Part shown: one piece after another, positions 32,746 through 42,688 of the stretch
How positions within the stretch are numbered: the stretch's first letter is position 1
Layout: every line of letters starts with the position of its first letter
Origin: Amycolatopsis sp. A133
GTDB taxonomy: Bacteria > Actinomycetota > Actinomycetes > Mycobacteriales > Pseudonocardiaceae
NCBI RefSeq assembly: GCF_031082405.1
Contig: NZ_JAVHJU010000059.1
Span: forward strand, 124,001 to 188,000
DNA length: 64,000 nt
Direction of reading: 5' to 3'
Notes under the pieces: generated by a model
Told to the model about the DNA's origin: nothing
What the model saw: only the letters and a program-made list of their open reading frames with translations
Database searches by the model: none
Translations under genes and position numbers: made by a program

Positions 32746-35538
32746 GTGAGGTTCTCTGTACTCGGCCCGCTGGCGATCTACCACGACGGCGAGCCCGTCG
32801 AAATGACCACGGCCAAGCTCCGCGTGCTGCTCGTGACTTTGCTGCTGTCGGCGAACCGGCCAGTCCCGATGTCGTCCCTGCTCGACCGGCTGTGGGACCG
32901 ATCGCCACCGGCCGACCAGTCCAAGGCCGCACGCCTGTACGTGACACGGTTGCGCGCCGCGCTCGGCCCGGCGCGCAATCTCGTCCGCACCGTCCCGGGC
33001 GGCTACCAGATCGACGTGCGCCCCGATCAGCTCGACCTGTTGCGCTTCGAACAGCTCGTCGCGGAGGCCGACACCACCGACGACTGCAGCGCACGAGCCG
33101 AAACGTTGGGCGCGGCACTGGCGCTGTGGCGGGGTGATCCGTGTCCCGACGTGGCCTCCGACGTGCTGCGGTCCGACGACTTGAGTCGGCTCACCGAACG
33201 ACGTTTGCTCGTCGAGGAGCAGTACGCCGATCTCGGACTGGCGCTCGGCCGGCACAGCGAGCTGGTGCCCCGCCTTCGTGGCCTGGTCGCGCAGACGAGT
33301 CTGCGCGAGCGCTTGTGGGCACAGCTCGTCCTGGCCCTGCACGGCTCCGGGCGACGGGCAGAGGCCCTGGATGCCTACCGCACGATCGCCGCACAGCTCG
33401 CCGAGGAGCTGGGTGTCGATCCCGGCGAAGAACTCCGCGCGGCGCAGCAGGCCGTGCTCACCGACGGCTTGCCGGAGGCGGCAACGAACGGCGACGGTTC
33501 CCGGCCCCGCCAGCTTCCCGCGGACCTGGCCCGGTTCACCGGCCGCGGCGGCTACCTCGCGCAGCTCGACAGGTACATTCTCGACAGTGACGTCCCCGTC
33601 ACGCTGGTTGCGGTCGACGGCCCCGCGGGAGTCGGCAAGACCTCGCTGGTGCTGCACTGGGCGCACCAGCGTGCGGACCGGTTCCCAGATGGACAGTTGT
33701 TCGTCGACCTGCGTGGGGGTCAGCGGTCGGCGAACGACGTGCTGGGAAGCTTCCTCAGAGCGCTAGGCCAGCCCGCTGACCGTATCCCCGTGGACCTCGA
33801 CGAGCGGGCGGGGCTGTTCCGCAGCGTCACCGCCGACAGACAGCTGCTGGTCGTACTGGACAACGCGGATGACGCCGCACAGGTACGGCCGTTGATGCCG
33901 GGTCCCGGCGGTGTCGCGATGGTGACCAGCCGCCGGCGACTGCGTGGGCTGTCGGTACGCAACGGCGCGGAGCGGCTCGCGTTGGCACCGTTCGGGCGGG
34001 AGGAGGCGATCGAACTGCTGTCGCGGATCGCCGGTCCGGCACGAATCGCGGCGGCGCGAGACGCCACGGCGACGCTGACCGACCACTGCGGCCGCCTCGC
34101 CCTGCCGCTCGTCATCATGGCGGAACGGCTGGCCGACGGCACGCCGGTCGACCAGCTCCTCCACGACCTCGGCGACGAGCGGAAGCGGCTCGATGCGTTC
34201 GCCGTCACCAGTGATGCGGAGACGGATCTGCGGGTCACACTCGGGTCGGCCTACGCGGCGCTGCCCGCGGCGGCGGCACGTCTGTTCCGGCTGCTCGGCA
34301 CGTGGCCGGGCCACCGCGTCGGCGCGTCGGCCGCAGCTGCCCTCGCAGGCATCGACAAATCCGCGACTCTCCAGCTGCTCCACACCCTCGCCGACGCCCA
34401 CCACCTTCGGCAGGTCGGCCCGGGACGGTACGAGCTGCACGACCTGTTGCGCGCGTTCGCGGTGGAGCTGTTCGCCGCGGAACCAGACGACGAAGCGCTC
34501 TCGCGAATGCTGTCATGGTGCCTGCACAGCGCGTACAACGCCGCACGGCGGCTCGAGGACCACCGCCCGCTGAGACCGCCTCCGCTCGAACCCGGTGTCG
34601 CACCGATCGAGCCGGCTACCGAGCAGCAAGCCATCGGGTGGTTCGGCACCGAGCTGGACAACCTGATCGCCGCGGTCGCGCTCGCCGCAGAAAGGGGCAG
34701 GAACGACTACGCATGGCAGATCGTGGCGACTTTCAACGAATTCCGGGAGCGCAAGCTCCGCTGGGCCGACCACACTGGCGTGATCAACATCGCGTTGACC
34801 GCAGTGCGCAGTACAGGCGATCTGCGTGGTCAGGCGCTGATGTCGACCACACTCGCCAACAACCAGCAACACCTTGGCCGGTACACAGAGGCACTGGCCA
34901 ACTACCGCCGCAGCCTCGACCAGTGCAGAGAACTGGGCGACGATGTCGGTGAAGGACTGGCGCTTGGCAACATCGGCCGGTCGCTGTACCGCCTCGGTCG
35001 TCACGAGGATGCCTCGACTCATTGGCAGCACTCACTTGCCGTGCACCGCCGGCTCGGCCGACGCGGCAGCGAAGCACAGGACCTGCACAACATGGCCATG
35101 TGCCGGCTTGACGCGGGCCATCCCGCCGAGGCGATCGCGCTGGACGAGCAGGCTCTGGAGCTTCAGCTCGCCCAAGGCGACCGCTTCGGCGCAGCACTGG
35201 TGCACGGTCAGCTGGGGGAGGCCCATCTCGCGCTCGGGCGGCACGTCACTGCAGTGACCCACCTGCGGACCGCGCTCACCATGCTCCAGGACGGCGGTGG
35301 CTCTGTGTACGAAGCCGACGCGATGAGCATGCTTGCGATAGCGCTGCAGCACGCAGGCGAACGCGGCGAGGCCACCGCGCTTGCCCGCGAAGCCGCACGC
35401 CGCCTCCACGCCGACGGTGCCCCGGCGACGAAGAAGCTGCTCGCCATGCTGCGCGCCGTGTTCGCTCCACCCATCATCGACACCGGCCGGCCAGTGAGCT
35501 CGGCGAAGCCGTACTCCGAGCCGGGCCCCCGGAAATGA
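32746..35538 (+). CDS. AfsR/SARP-family regulator with NB-ARC and TPR domains
   Basis: 930 residues from GTG 32746 (VRFSVLGPL); a TTG three codons earlier is possible and no strong RBS is seen. Order: winged-helix DNA-binding domain (about 1-90), BTAD (about 95-240), NB-ARC ATPase with Walker A DGPAGVGKTS (about 300) and VVLDNADD Walker B, winged linker, then C-terminal TPRs (LGRYTEALANYRRSLDQCRE and following). Domain order equals AfsR. Such proteins activate secondary-metabolite clusters by binding direct heptamer repeats; ATP and TPR regions gate activity. Relics of very similar genes are at 6.5 and 15.7 kb. Confidence 0.93.
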   Translation: MRFSVLGPLAIYHDGEPVEMTTAKLRVLLVTLLLSANRPVPMSSLLDRLWDRSPPADQSKAARLYVTRLRAALGPARNLVRTVPGGYQIDVRPDQLDLLRFEQLVAEADTTDDCSARAETLGAALALWRGDPCPDVASDVLRSDDLSRLTERRLLVEEQYADLGLALGRHSELVPRLRGLVAQTSLRERLWAQLVLALHGSGRRAEALDAYRTIAAQLAEELGVDPGEELRAAQQAVLTDGLPEAATNGDGSRPRQLPADLARFTGRGGYLAQLDRYILDSDVPVTLVAVDGPAGVGKTSLVLHWAHQRADRFPDGQLFVDLRGGQRSANDVLGSFLRALGQPADRIPVDLDERAGLFRSVTADRQLLVVLDNADDAAQVRPLMPGPGGVAMVTSRRRLRGLSVRNGAERLALAPFGREEAIELLSRIAGPARIAAARDATATLTDHCGRLALPLVIMAERLADGTPVDQLLHDLGDERKRLDAFAVTSDAETDLRVTLGSAYAALPAAAARLFRLLGTWPGHRVGASAAAALAGIDKSATLQLLHTLADAHHLRQVGPGRYELHDLLRAFAVELFAAEPDDEALSRMLSWCLHSAYNAARRLEDHRPLRPPPLEPGVAPIEPATEQQAIGWFGTELDNLIAAVALAAERGRNDYAWQIVATFNEFRERKLRWADHTGVINIALTAVRSTGDLRGQALMSTTLANNQQHLGRYTEALANYRRSLDQCRELGDDVGEGLALGNIGRSLYRLGRHEDASTHWQHSLAVHRRLGRRGSEAQDLHNMAMCRLDAGHPAEAIALDEQALELQLAQGDRFGAALVHGQLGEAHLALGRHVTAVTHLRTALTMLQDGGGSVYEADAMSMLAIALQHAGERGEATALAREAARRLHADGAPATKKLLAMLRAVFAPPIIDTGRPVSSAKPYSEPGPRK

Positions 35539-35935
35539 TGCGCTTGACCACCATTGCCGGCAACTGCGAGTTGTCGAGTGTCGTTGTGGCAGGGGGTTTG
35601 CCCCAGCTGTGCCCCCGTGAAATCGGTGAGAGACTGGCCGGGTCTATCTCGGCCATCTGGTGCAGCCCGCAGACGACTCAGGCATGGATCCAGACGAGCA
35701 GGATCAGGTCGGGCGGTGGGTGTCCTCGGCTTGAGACTGCCCGTGGTGGTCTCCCGAGTTGTCTCCACCCCTCCGGGATCTGTTGCCGGTCGTCGTCACT
35801 CCCCGATCTGAGGTTACGGACCGGACGCAGCAGTTGGCACGATCGGACTGTTTCGCACGCCGACTCAGCCAGGTGCTGGGGTCACATCCCGGTATGATCA
35901 TCGTTCGTGGCCGTTGGTGCCAGAAAGGGGGCGCG
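35539..35935. other. Intergenic between the two SARP genes
   Basis: About 400 bp; open frames here have no RBS or family features, including the in-frame extension of the downstream SARP to 35759. Presumably holds that gene's promoter. Confidence 0.5.
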
Positions 35936-38900
35936 GTGCGAAAAAATCTTCGATTTCGAGTGCTGGGCCCGCTCGAAGTGGTCGTCGAAGACGACGTCGT
36001 TCCGGTCAATGCGACGAAGCAGCGCATCCTGCTGGCGATGTTGTTGTTGTCCGCCAACAGCATGGTCACCGCCGATGACTTGGTCGACCAGCTGTGGGAC
36101 CAAGACCCGCCGCGAGGTGCCCGTGCGACACTGCAAACCTACGTGCAACGCCTGCGCCGGGTCATCGGCGATGCCGACCGCATCACCGCGATGACCGGCG
36201 GTTACCGGATCCGGGTTGAACCGGGAGAACTCGACCTGCATCGATTCCGGGAGTCCGTCGACCGCGCCCGGCGGGTCGCAGACCTGGCACAGCGCAGCGA
36301 AATCCTGCGTGAGGCTCTTGCCTGCTGGCGTGGCGGGGCGCTCGCCGATACGCCATCGGATCTCCTGCGCACGGTCCACGTGCCTCGGCTCGAGCGCGAA
36401 AGGATTGCCGCTCAAGAGGCGTTGTTCGCTGCCGAATTGCAGCTCGGACGTCACCGGGAACTGGTCGGTGAACTCCAAGCGGCTGCGGATGCCGCACCGC
36501 TGCGAGAGAAACTGCACGGTCAGCTCATGCTGGCGTTGTACCGCTCCGGTCAGCAGGCCGAAGCGTTCTCGGTGTACAACCGGATCAAGGCCGCCCTCGC
36601 CACGGAGCTCGGTGTCGATCCCGAGGTCGAGCTGCAAGAGGTCTACGAACAGATTCTGGCGCGAGACCCGATTTCAGCGCCGCCTCCCGCGAGCCATGGC
36701 GCGGGGGAGGCGATGTCCGACGACCTGGTGCCGCACGAGCTGCCGGCGGACGTGCCGGACTTCGTCGGCCGGGACGAGCTGGTGGGCAGGATCGAGCGAG
36801 CTCTGTCGTCGTCAACGGGTGTTCCGGTCGTCGTGGTGACGGGTCTGCCTGGCGCCGGGAAGACGGCGTTAGCGGTGAAAGTGGCTCATGGGCTGCACGG
36901 CCGGTTCCCGGACGGCCGGTTGTACGTCGATCTGCGCGGTCACGCCGCTACGCCGGCGTTGACACCGACCGAGGTGCTGGCTCGCTTCGTCATCGCGCTG
37001 GGCGCGACGACCACCCGCCTGCCTTCCGGTCAAGAGGAACTCGTCGCGCTTTACCGCACCCTGCTCCGCAACCGGAAGATCCTATTCGTGCTCGACAACG
37101 CGGTCAGCCCGAGTCAGGTGCGACCGCTGCTGCCAAGCGCACCGGGTTGTGGCGTGGTGATCACCAGCCGGAACGACTTGCGTGGGCTGGTCGCGCTCCA
37201 GGGGGCCGCACTGTTCCACGTCGACGTGCTGTCCGAGGAACACGCGCAGGCATTGCTGACAACCATGATCGGTGCCGAACGGGTCGCGGTGGATCCGGAC
37301 GCAGCGCGTGAACTGGCGAGCTTGTGCGGGTTCTTGCCCCTCGCGCTGCGGATCGCCGCTGCGAACCTGGTCAGCAGGCCGGATTGTTCTCTGGTCGAGT
37401 ACGTCGCCGAGCTGCGCCGTGGCAACCGGTTGACGGCACTGGAAATCGAAGGGGACGAGGAAGCCACGGTCCGCACGGCGTTCCGGTCGTCCTACGTGAG
37501 GTTGGACCCGGTCACCGCGCGGGTGTTCCGGCTGCTCGGGCTCATCGCCGGGCCGGATTTCTCGGCCGCGGCCGTCGCTGCGTTGACTGGTTTGCCCGAC
37601 GGCGCGGTCCGGGCGCGACTCGATCGGCTGACGGTGGCGAACCTGATCGTGCGGAAGTATGGGGCGAGGCACCAGTTGCACGATCTGTTGCGCGTCTTCG
37701 CCGCCGAGCGGTGCCTCGAGGACGACCGCGAGCAGGCGTTGAACTCGGCACTGGCCGGACTCCTCGAGTTCTACCTGCGGCACACGGAATCGGCGGGAAG
37801 TCTGTTGTACCCCACGTATGTCCGGCTTCCCTGGCCGGACGGGCTCACGCCGCCGGAACCGGCGGCATTCGCCCACCCCGGCGAGGCGATAGCGTGGATG
37901 AACACCGAATGCCTCAACGTACTGGCGGCCGTGGTCCGGGCCTCCGAGGGGCCGCAAGAACAGTTGGCCTGGCTTCTGGTCGAAGCTGTACGACCGTACC
38001 TGGTGACGAGCGGTCGCTATCGCGAAGAAGGGATGGGTGCCTTCACCGCCGCTCTGCACGCGGCGATGGCACGCGGCAAACTTCCCGCGATTGCCTCGGT
38101 CCATTCGTGCTTGGGCTCCCTCAGCTTCCGTCATGGTGACAACCGGGCCGCCGCACACCACTATGCGGAAGAGTTCGTGGCCTACCGAAAGGCAGGGCAC
38201 CACGAGGGGCAAGCTCGGGCACTCATTGCTTTGGGCAGCGTGGACAGAGACGTCGGGCGAGTCGACGACGGTGCGGCGCAGATCCGTCAGGGTCTCGCCC
38301 TGGCCTCGAAAACGAAAAACCGGCCACTGCAACGTTTCGGCTGGCTCGCGCTCAGCTACGCCGAACTGCTGCGCGGGGAACTCGACGAAGCCGAAGGCGC
38401 CGCACGCCACGTGCTCCGCCTGTGTGACGTCTCAGGCGAGCGTGCCACAGAAGGCAACGTCCGGGGGATCCTCGGCGAAATCCTGTTGCTGCGCGGCCGT
38501 TGCCACGACGCCATCGAGCAGTTCACCCGGTCGCTGGACCTGCTGCGACGCGGCTCGGTCAGCCACTTCGAGGCCGATGTGCTCGGCCACCTCTCCCGAG
38601 CTTATCTCGAGGTCGGCGATCCGACAGCCGCCGGTCGGAACGCCCGGCTGGCACTAAGGATCGCTCGGGGCAGTGCCGCCAGGGAAGACGAGGCGGAGGC
38701 GCTGACCGCGCTCGCTGGGGCGCACGAGTTCAGCGGTGAGCTGGATGAGGCCCGTCGGCTCTACCGTTCGGCACTTGGCGTGTGCCAGGAGATCGGGTAC
38801 CGCCGCGGGAAGGTATCCGCTCTCACCGGGTATGCCGAGTTCAGCCGGCTGACCGGGAATGTCCGGATGGCCGTTTCGCGTGCTCGGAGGGCCGTGACAC

Positions 38901-39211
38901 TGTGCGAGGACGCCGGACTGCGCATCCTGGGTATGCGGGCAAAAGTCGTCCTGGCGCAGGCGGAACTCGACAGCGGCGACGTCGACACCGCGACCGCGCT
39001 CGCCGAATCGGCCTATGCCGAAGCTCAGCGCTTCGGGGCTCAGCTCGAACAGGCCCGGGCTTTGCGGGTCCTGGCGCTGGCGCGGCGGGCCGCAGGGGAT
39101 CTGGCTGTCGCGGACAAGTACTGCCGGCTCGCCGTCGAGCGTCTCCGCGGTACCGGGCTGCCGGGTACGGCCGAGCTGCGGCGGTCATCGGCCGAGGCTT
39201 GCGGCAGGTGA
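35936..39211 (+). CDS. Second AfsR/SARP-family regulator (NB-ARC, long TPR tail)
   Basis: 1091 residues from GTG 35936, preceded by AAAGGGGG; begins VRKNLRFRVLGPLEVVVEDD. DNA-binding domain, BTAD (to about 250), NB-ARC with Walker A VVTGLPGAGKTALAVKVAHG (near residue 300) and LFVLDNAVSP, then a long TPR array (about 700-1080), so longer than the first SARP. It is the gene nearest to the RiPP-type cluster and is convergent with the MFS gene, overlapping it by 27 bp at the 3' ends. Likely the pathway-situated activator, together with the StrR-like protein. Confidence 0.93.
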   Translation: MRKNLRFRVLGPLEVVVEDDVVPVNATKQRILLAMLLLSANSMVTADDLVDQLWDQDPPRGARATLQTYVQRLRRVIGDADRITAMTGGYRIRVEPGELDLHRFRESVDRARRVADLAQRSEILREALACWRGGALADTPSDLLRTVHVPRLERERIAAQEALFAAELQLGRHRELVGELQAAADAAPLREKLHGQLMLALYRSGQQAEAFSVYNRIKAALATELGVDPEVELQEVYEQILARDPISAPPPASHGAGEAMSDDLVPHELPADVPDFVGRDELVGRIERALSSSTGVPVVVVTGLPGAGKTALAVKVAHGLHGRFPDGRLYVDLRGHAATPALTPTEVLARFVIALGATTTRLPSGQEELVALYRTLLRNRKILFVLDNAVSPSQVRPLLPSAPGCGVVITSRNDLRGLVALQGAALFHVDVLSEEHAQALLTTMIGAERVAVDPDAARELASLCGFLPLALRIAAANLVSRPDCSLVEYVAELRRGNRLTALEIEGDEEATVRTAFRSSYVRLDPVTARVFRLLGLIAGPDFSAAAVAALTGLPDGAVRARLDRLTVANLIVRKYGARHQLHDLLRVFAAERCLEDDREQALNSALAGLLEFYLRHTESAGSLLYPTYVRLPWPDGLTPPEPAAFAHPGEAIAWMNTECLNVLAAVVRASEGPQEQLAWLLVEAVRPYLVTSGRYREEGMGAFTAALHAAMARGKLPAIASVHSCLGSLSFRHGDNRAAAHHYAEEFVAYRKAGHHEGQARALIALGSVDRDVGRVDDGAAQIRQGLALASKTKNRPLQRFGWLALSYAELLRGELDEAEGAARHVLRLCDVSGERATEGNVRGILGEILLLRGRCHDAIEQFTRSLDLLRRGSVSHFEADVLGHLSRAYLEVGDPTAAGRNARLALRIARGSAAREDEAEALTALAGAHEFSGELDEARRLYRSALGVCQEIGYRRGKVSALTGYAEFSRLTGNVRMAVSRARRAVTLCEDAGLRILGMRAKVVLAQAELDSGDVDTATALAESAYAEAQRFGAQLEQARALRVLALARRAAGDLAVADKYCRLAVERLRGTGLPGTAELRRSSAEACGR

Positions 39212-40408
39212 TCGCTCCGCGCTGCCGACGCGCTGCCAGGCGCGTCCGATCACCCCGGAGACGACCACGCCGAGCAGGCCGGCCGCTGCGATGACCGCTG
39301 AAGGCGGGAAGATTTCGGCGAGTAGCCCGTAACCCAGGATCGCGGTTCCTTGGACGAGCCTCAACAGTGCGAACACCAGGCCGCTCATCTGGCCGCGCAT
39401 GGCATCCGGGGTGGACTGCACCACACCGGTGGTGACGGGGACCCAGAAGCACGTCGCGGCGCCGTTCACGAACCAGATCACCGCGTCGGCGACGAAGCCC
39501 GGGTGCCACGCGCATGCCACGAACGGTGCCGCCGATGCCGCCGCCAGCACGCTGAGCAGCCGCATCCGGGTCTCGGGACGGAGCCACCTGGCTACCGCCC
39601 ACACGCCGACGACCATGCCCACCGAGCCGATGCCCATCAGCGCTCCGGCGGCAGCCTCACCGTTGCCCGACTCCACCGCGTAGGGTGCCGCCAGCGCGGT
39701 CGCCACCATGCAGATGCCAGGGATGACGGCGAACGATATCAGCGTGCGCAGCCGCCGGTCGGTGCGGACCAGCCGCGTGCTGGCCGAAAGAGAGCCCCAC
39801 CAGCGAGCCGCCGGCGAGGTGCCCGGTCCCGCCATCGGACGGGACCGGACACCTGCCCAGATCAACAGCGCGGAACCCGCGAACGTGCCCGCGTTGATGT
39901 AGAGCGCCGTGCTCATGCCGACTTGCTGGGCGACGGCTCCCGCTCCAGCGAACCCCACGCCCACCGCCATATTGGCCAACATGGTGTTGGCCGATGTGCC
40001 GACCACGTAACGGTCGCCGGTGAGCACCAACGACAGTGTTGCCGTTTGCGCACTGCGGAACGGCGAATCGAGCAGGCGCACCGCGAGCAGCAGCAGCCAC
40101 ACCGCCGCGAGCGGCAGCCCGGAAGTCGCCATCACGGCGACCAAGCCGGCCCGCAGAAGGTCGGCCGTGATCATCACGGTCTTGCGGCTGAACCGGTCCG
40201 CGAGGCCGGACAGCAGCGCACCGCCGAGGAGATCGGGGAGGAAAGTCAGCGCGTAGGTGACCGCAGCGAGCATGGGCGACTGGCTCGATGCGTACACACC
40301 GATGGTCACCGCGCCCCTGGCCAGGAAGTCGCCGGCCGTCGACAGGCCGAACCCGCAGAAGATGGCCCTGAATTCGGAATCGGCGAAGACTTCCCGGAAC
40401 GTGGTCAC
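39185..40408 (-). CDS. MFS transporter of the kinase/HopA1 operon
   Basis: 407 residues from GTG 40408 with an excellent RBS (GGAGGAGAG). About 12 membrane segments; MFS loop LLSGLADRFSRKTVMITADL after TM2 and a long central loop (about 195-215). Enterobactin-exporter-like MFS proteins of this length often export peptides or siderophores. The gene lies 18 bp after the 51-codon peptide gene in the same operon, so it is the probable exporter of that product or a self-resistance pump. Confidence 0.88.
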   Translation of the reverse strand: MTTFREVFADSEFRAIFCGFGLSTAGDFLARGAVTIGVYASSQSPMLAAVTYALTFLPDLLGGALLSGLADRFSRKTVMITADLLRAGLVAVMATSGLPLAAVWLLLLAVRLLDSPFRSAQTATLSLVLTGDRYVVGTSANTMLANMAVGVGFAGAGAVAQQVGMSTALYINAGTFAGSALLIWAGVRSRPMAGPGTSPAARWWGSLSASTRLVRTDRRLRTLISFAVIPGICMVATALAAPYAVESGNGEAAAGALMGIGSVGMVVGVWAVARWLRPETRMRLLSVLAAASAAPFVACAWHPGFVADAVIWFVNGAATCFWVPVTTGVVQSTPDAMRGQMSGLVFALLRLVQGTAILGYGLLAEIFPPSAVIAAAGLLGVVVSGVIGRAWQRVGSAERSPAASLGR

Positions 40409-40426
40409 CTCTCCTCCCGTCCCGGA

Positions 40427-40582
40427 CTACTCGCTCACCTGCTCCGGACGGGGCTCGGAATACGAGAGGAAGGCCGGAGTCGTGGTGTTGCGCGAGACGG
40501 CGTGGGCGTCTGCCCACGGCGCGGCGAGATCGGCCGGTGTGGTGAATTCGGCGTACGCCGCGAACAGTTCTTCGGAGTGCAT
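40427..40582 (-). CDS. Candidate Cys-free RiPP precursor peptide (51 aa)
   Basis: 51 codons from ATG 40582, with AAAGG 8 nt upstream; an upstream in-frame extension lacks a start context. Begins MHSEELFAAYAEFTTPADLA, a helical acidic leader-like part; the second half has S30, T33-T35, S40, S42 and S50 with Pro, Phe, Leu and Tyr (RNTTTPAFLSYSEPRPEQ). No Cys. It lies in one operon after an APH-fold kinase and a HopA1-like lyase, the pair that dehydrates Ser/Thr in precursor peptides, and before an exporter. Its own sequence therefore permits Dha/Dhb but not internal lanthionines. Precursor role is inferred. Confidence 0.68.
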   Translation of the reverse strand: MHSEELFAAYAEFTTPADLAAPWADAHAVSRNTTTPAFLSYSEPRPEQVSE

Positions 40583-40679
40583 TGGAGGTACCTTTCGAAG
40601 AAGATCGGTTCCCGGTTGAAGACCTTCACCCTGCATGCGGTCACACGCGGAGACAAGCGGGCAACGGGTGTGGCGTACT

Positions 40680-41597
40680 TCACAAATCGGGCGACGTGGT
40701 GTTCCGGAAGACCTTCGTCGCATCGACGTTCCCCGCCGCGAGCGATCGCGCCAGTTCCTCTTCTCGCGCTCCCGGGACAAGCAACGCGTCGGCGATCACC
40801 CGTGAGCGGTGCTCCCCGAAGCTGAGTCCGCGGTGCCCCGGCCGGGAATCAGCGGGGTCCCAGGCCGCCGCCACGCCGTCCGCGATGCGATGCGCGTAGG
40901 CCGACACCGTCGCACCCAGTCCCTGAAGCCCCGACAGTTCTTCCGCGATCTCCGGTGCGGCGTGCCACGCGTGGCGTCCCAGGTAGAGGACCAGCGCGTC
41001 CCGGCGGGGCAGGTGGAGGCTGACCTTGGCCCGATAGGGAACACCGAGCTCCTCCAGGAAGACGAGGACCGCGTGCCACGCGGCAGTCGCAGAACGCGGT
41101 TCGGCGAGGTGGAGATAGAGCCGAAGGGTGTGGTCACCGGACGCCAGCCCGTGTCCGGATGATCCGTCGACCAGGAAGAAGCCCGGAGCGAGATTCGGGC
41201 GGCGGCAATCGATTTTGATGGTGGTGACGGCGCCGACCGGCGGAGCGCCGGCCGCCGAAGCCGGCACGCGGACCCGCAGGCCGTCGATCTCGATGACGGC
41301 GTTGGCCGGGGCCGCGGACGACCGCACGCGGCCGTGAACGCGAGTGAGCTGGTGCGGTACGGCCGCGGCGAGCCGGTCGCGGAAACCGGCGAGTTCCGCT
41401 CCACTCCGGCTCTCCCCGGCGTGGAAGTGGTCGTACAGTGCCGTCGCCAGCTGCGTGCGCAGTGCGACCGGATCGGCCGCATGCAGAACCTGGCCGGCGA
41501 CCACCGCGCGGTTTTTCCGGTGGTCGACTTCGACGGCGCGCAGGGTGTGGAGCAGGTTCCTGATCGATCCGCTCTCGGCGGGGAAGAGCGGGGTCAC
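40680..41597 (-). CDS. HopA1-like protein, probable phospho-Ser/Thr lyase
   Basis: 305 residues from GTG 41597, overlapping the kinase stop by 4 nt (GTGA). The sequence has HopA1 effector-family features: a YLHLAEP segment, YRAKVSLHLPRRDALVLYLG, and a C-terminal GLSFGEHRSRVIADALL block. Bacterial relatives act in class V lanthipeptide (LxmY-type) and thioamitide (TvaD-type) pathways, where the partner kinase phosphorylates Ser/Thr and the HopA1-like protein eliminates phosphate. Pairing with an APH-fold kinase and a small peptide gene here matches. Assignment rests on pattern recognition and context; activity untested. Confidence 0.75.
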   Translation of the reverse strand: MTPLFPAESGSIRNLLHTLRAVEVDHRKNRAVVAGQVLHAADPVALRTQLATALYDHFHAGESRSGAELAGFRDRLAAAVPHQLTRVHGRVRSSAAPANAVIEIDGLRVRVPASAAGAPPVGAVTTIKIDCRRPNLAPGFFLVDGSSGHGLASGDHTLRLYLHLAEPRSATAAWHAVLVFLEELGVPYRAKVSLHLPRRDALVLYLGRHAWHAAPEIAEELSGLQGLGATVSAYAHRIADGVAAAWDPADSRPGHRGLSFGEHRSRVIADALLVPGAREEELARSLAAGNVDATKVFRNTTSPDL

Positions 41598-42649
41598 GCC
41601 ACCAGCCCCAAGGTGGTGGCGAACCGGCGGGGGGCCAGCAGTACAGTGCGGCCGATTCCGGCGGCCGCACGTTCAACCGGGAGCAGCCTGGACTGCTCCT
41701 CGGCTCCGGCGAGGAGGCGGTCGAACTGGTGCCAGCCGGCGAAAGCCGCTGAACGTCGGACTAGATCGGCGTCCGGCTCGCGGCGGTCTTCCAGGTAGGC
41801 GAGCCAGAACGCGGTGACCAGCGGGCGCACCTCCTCGAACCGGGTGGCGCCGCGGGCGACGATCTCCTCGTGGCCGGCCGTTCCTCCGGCGTCCGCGATG
41901 CCCAGCGTGCTGCGGAACAACCATTCGCCGACGAAGGCACCGATGTCTCGTGCTGGGTCACCGCGTCTGAGCTCGTCCCAGTCGGTCAGCCGGACATCGC
42001 TGCCGCTGATCACAAACTGGTCGAGCCGGAGGTCGCCGTGCACCGGGGTGAGGGCCGCCCCCGGCGGGCTGCACAACGACCGGATCGCCGCGGTCAACGC
42101 CTCATCCCGTTGCAGCAGCCGCCACAGCTCGAGTTCGGCGGCGCACGCGTTGCGGTAGACCTCCAGCGGCAGCGCGTCGAGCTCGTCCAGTGGGGGGAGC
42201 CGGGGAATCGACGAGTCGAGCCACGGCGGGCAGGTCGCGTTGTGCAGCCTCGCCACGAGCCGCCCCAGCCGGCCGGCCGTCGCCTCGTCGAAATCGCCGT
42301 CGTCGGCCAGTCGTCGCCCGTCGCGTGCGGGAGCGACCAGTTCGTAGGCCAGCACCCCGGTTTCTGCGTTCCAGCCGAGGCACCGCGGCCTCGGCACGGG
42401 CGCCCAGTCCGACGACTCCAGTGCGATCAGCCTGCCGATCGTGCGGGCGCCACTCGGGGTGCCGGGTGCGATTCGCTTTACGAATACCTCGGTTCCGGAA
42501 ACGGTTGCGCCCGCCCAATTCCGGTGCCTGCCGCCATATGCCCGCACCGAGCCGAGTGCGCCGAGGCCGAGCGTCACCAGCAGCGAATCGACAAGCTGCT
42601 GTTCCGCGATGTTCGTGTCGCCGGAGCCGGTTTCTGCCATCGGTCCCAT
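41594..42649 (-). CDS. APH-fold kinase, probable peptide Ser/Thr kinase (LxmK/TvaC type)
   Basis: 351 residues from ATG 42649 (GGAGG 5 nt upstream). Aminoglycoside-phosphotransferase fold: VFVKRI with the ATP-binding Lys58, Brenner-type motif VHGDLRLDQFVISG (catalytic D206) and the metal-binding Asp in VRLTDWDELRRGDPARDIG. Alone it would be called an APH resistance kinase, but the overlapping HopA1-like gene and nearby peptide gene favour a RiPP-dehydrating kinase as in class V lanthipeptide and thioamitide pathways. Divergent from the plus-strand biosynthetic operon with only 39 bp between starts. Confidence 0.8.
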   Translation of the reverse strand: MGPMAETGSGDTNIAEQQLVDSLLVTLGLGALGSVRAYGGRHRNWAGATVSGTEVFVKRIAPGTPSGARTIGRLIALESSDWAPVPRPRCLGWNAETGVLAYELVAPARDGRRLADDGDFDEATAGRLGRLVARLHNATCPPWLDSSIPRLPPLDELDALPLEVYRNACAAELELWRLLQRDEALTAAIRSLCSPPGAALTPVHGDLRLDQFVISGSDVRLTDWDELRRGDPARDIGAFVGEWLFRSTLGIADAGGTAGHEEIVARGATRFEEVRPLVTAFWLAYLEDRREPDADLVRRSAAFAGWHQFDRLLAGAEEQSRLLPVERAAAGIGRTVLLAPRRFATTLGLVA

Positions 42650-42688
42650 GTTAACCTCCGGATCGGTGGCTGAGACAGGGGAGCAAGG

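Noticed and set aside
41594..42649. Aminoglycoside resistance kinase
   Set aside because: Fold fits, but overlap with a HopA1-like gene and an adjacent peptide gene favour a RiPP kinase. Kept as the alternative.
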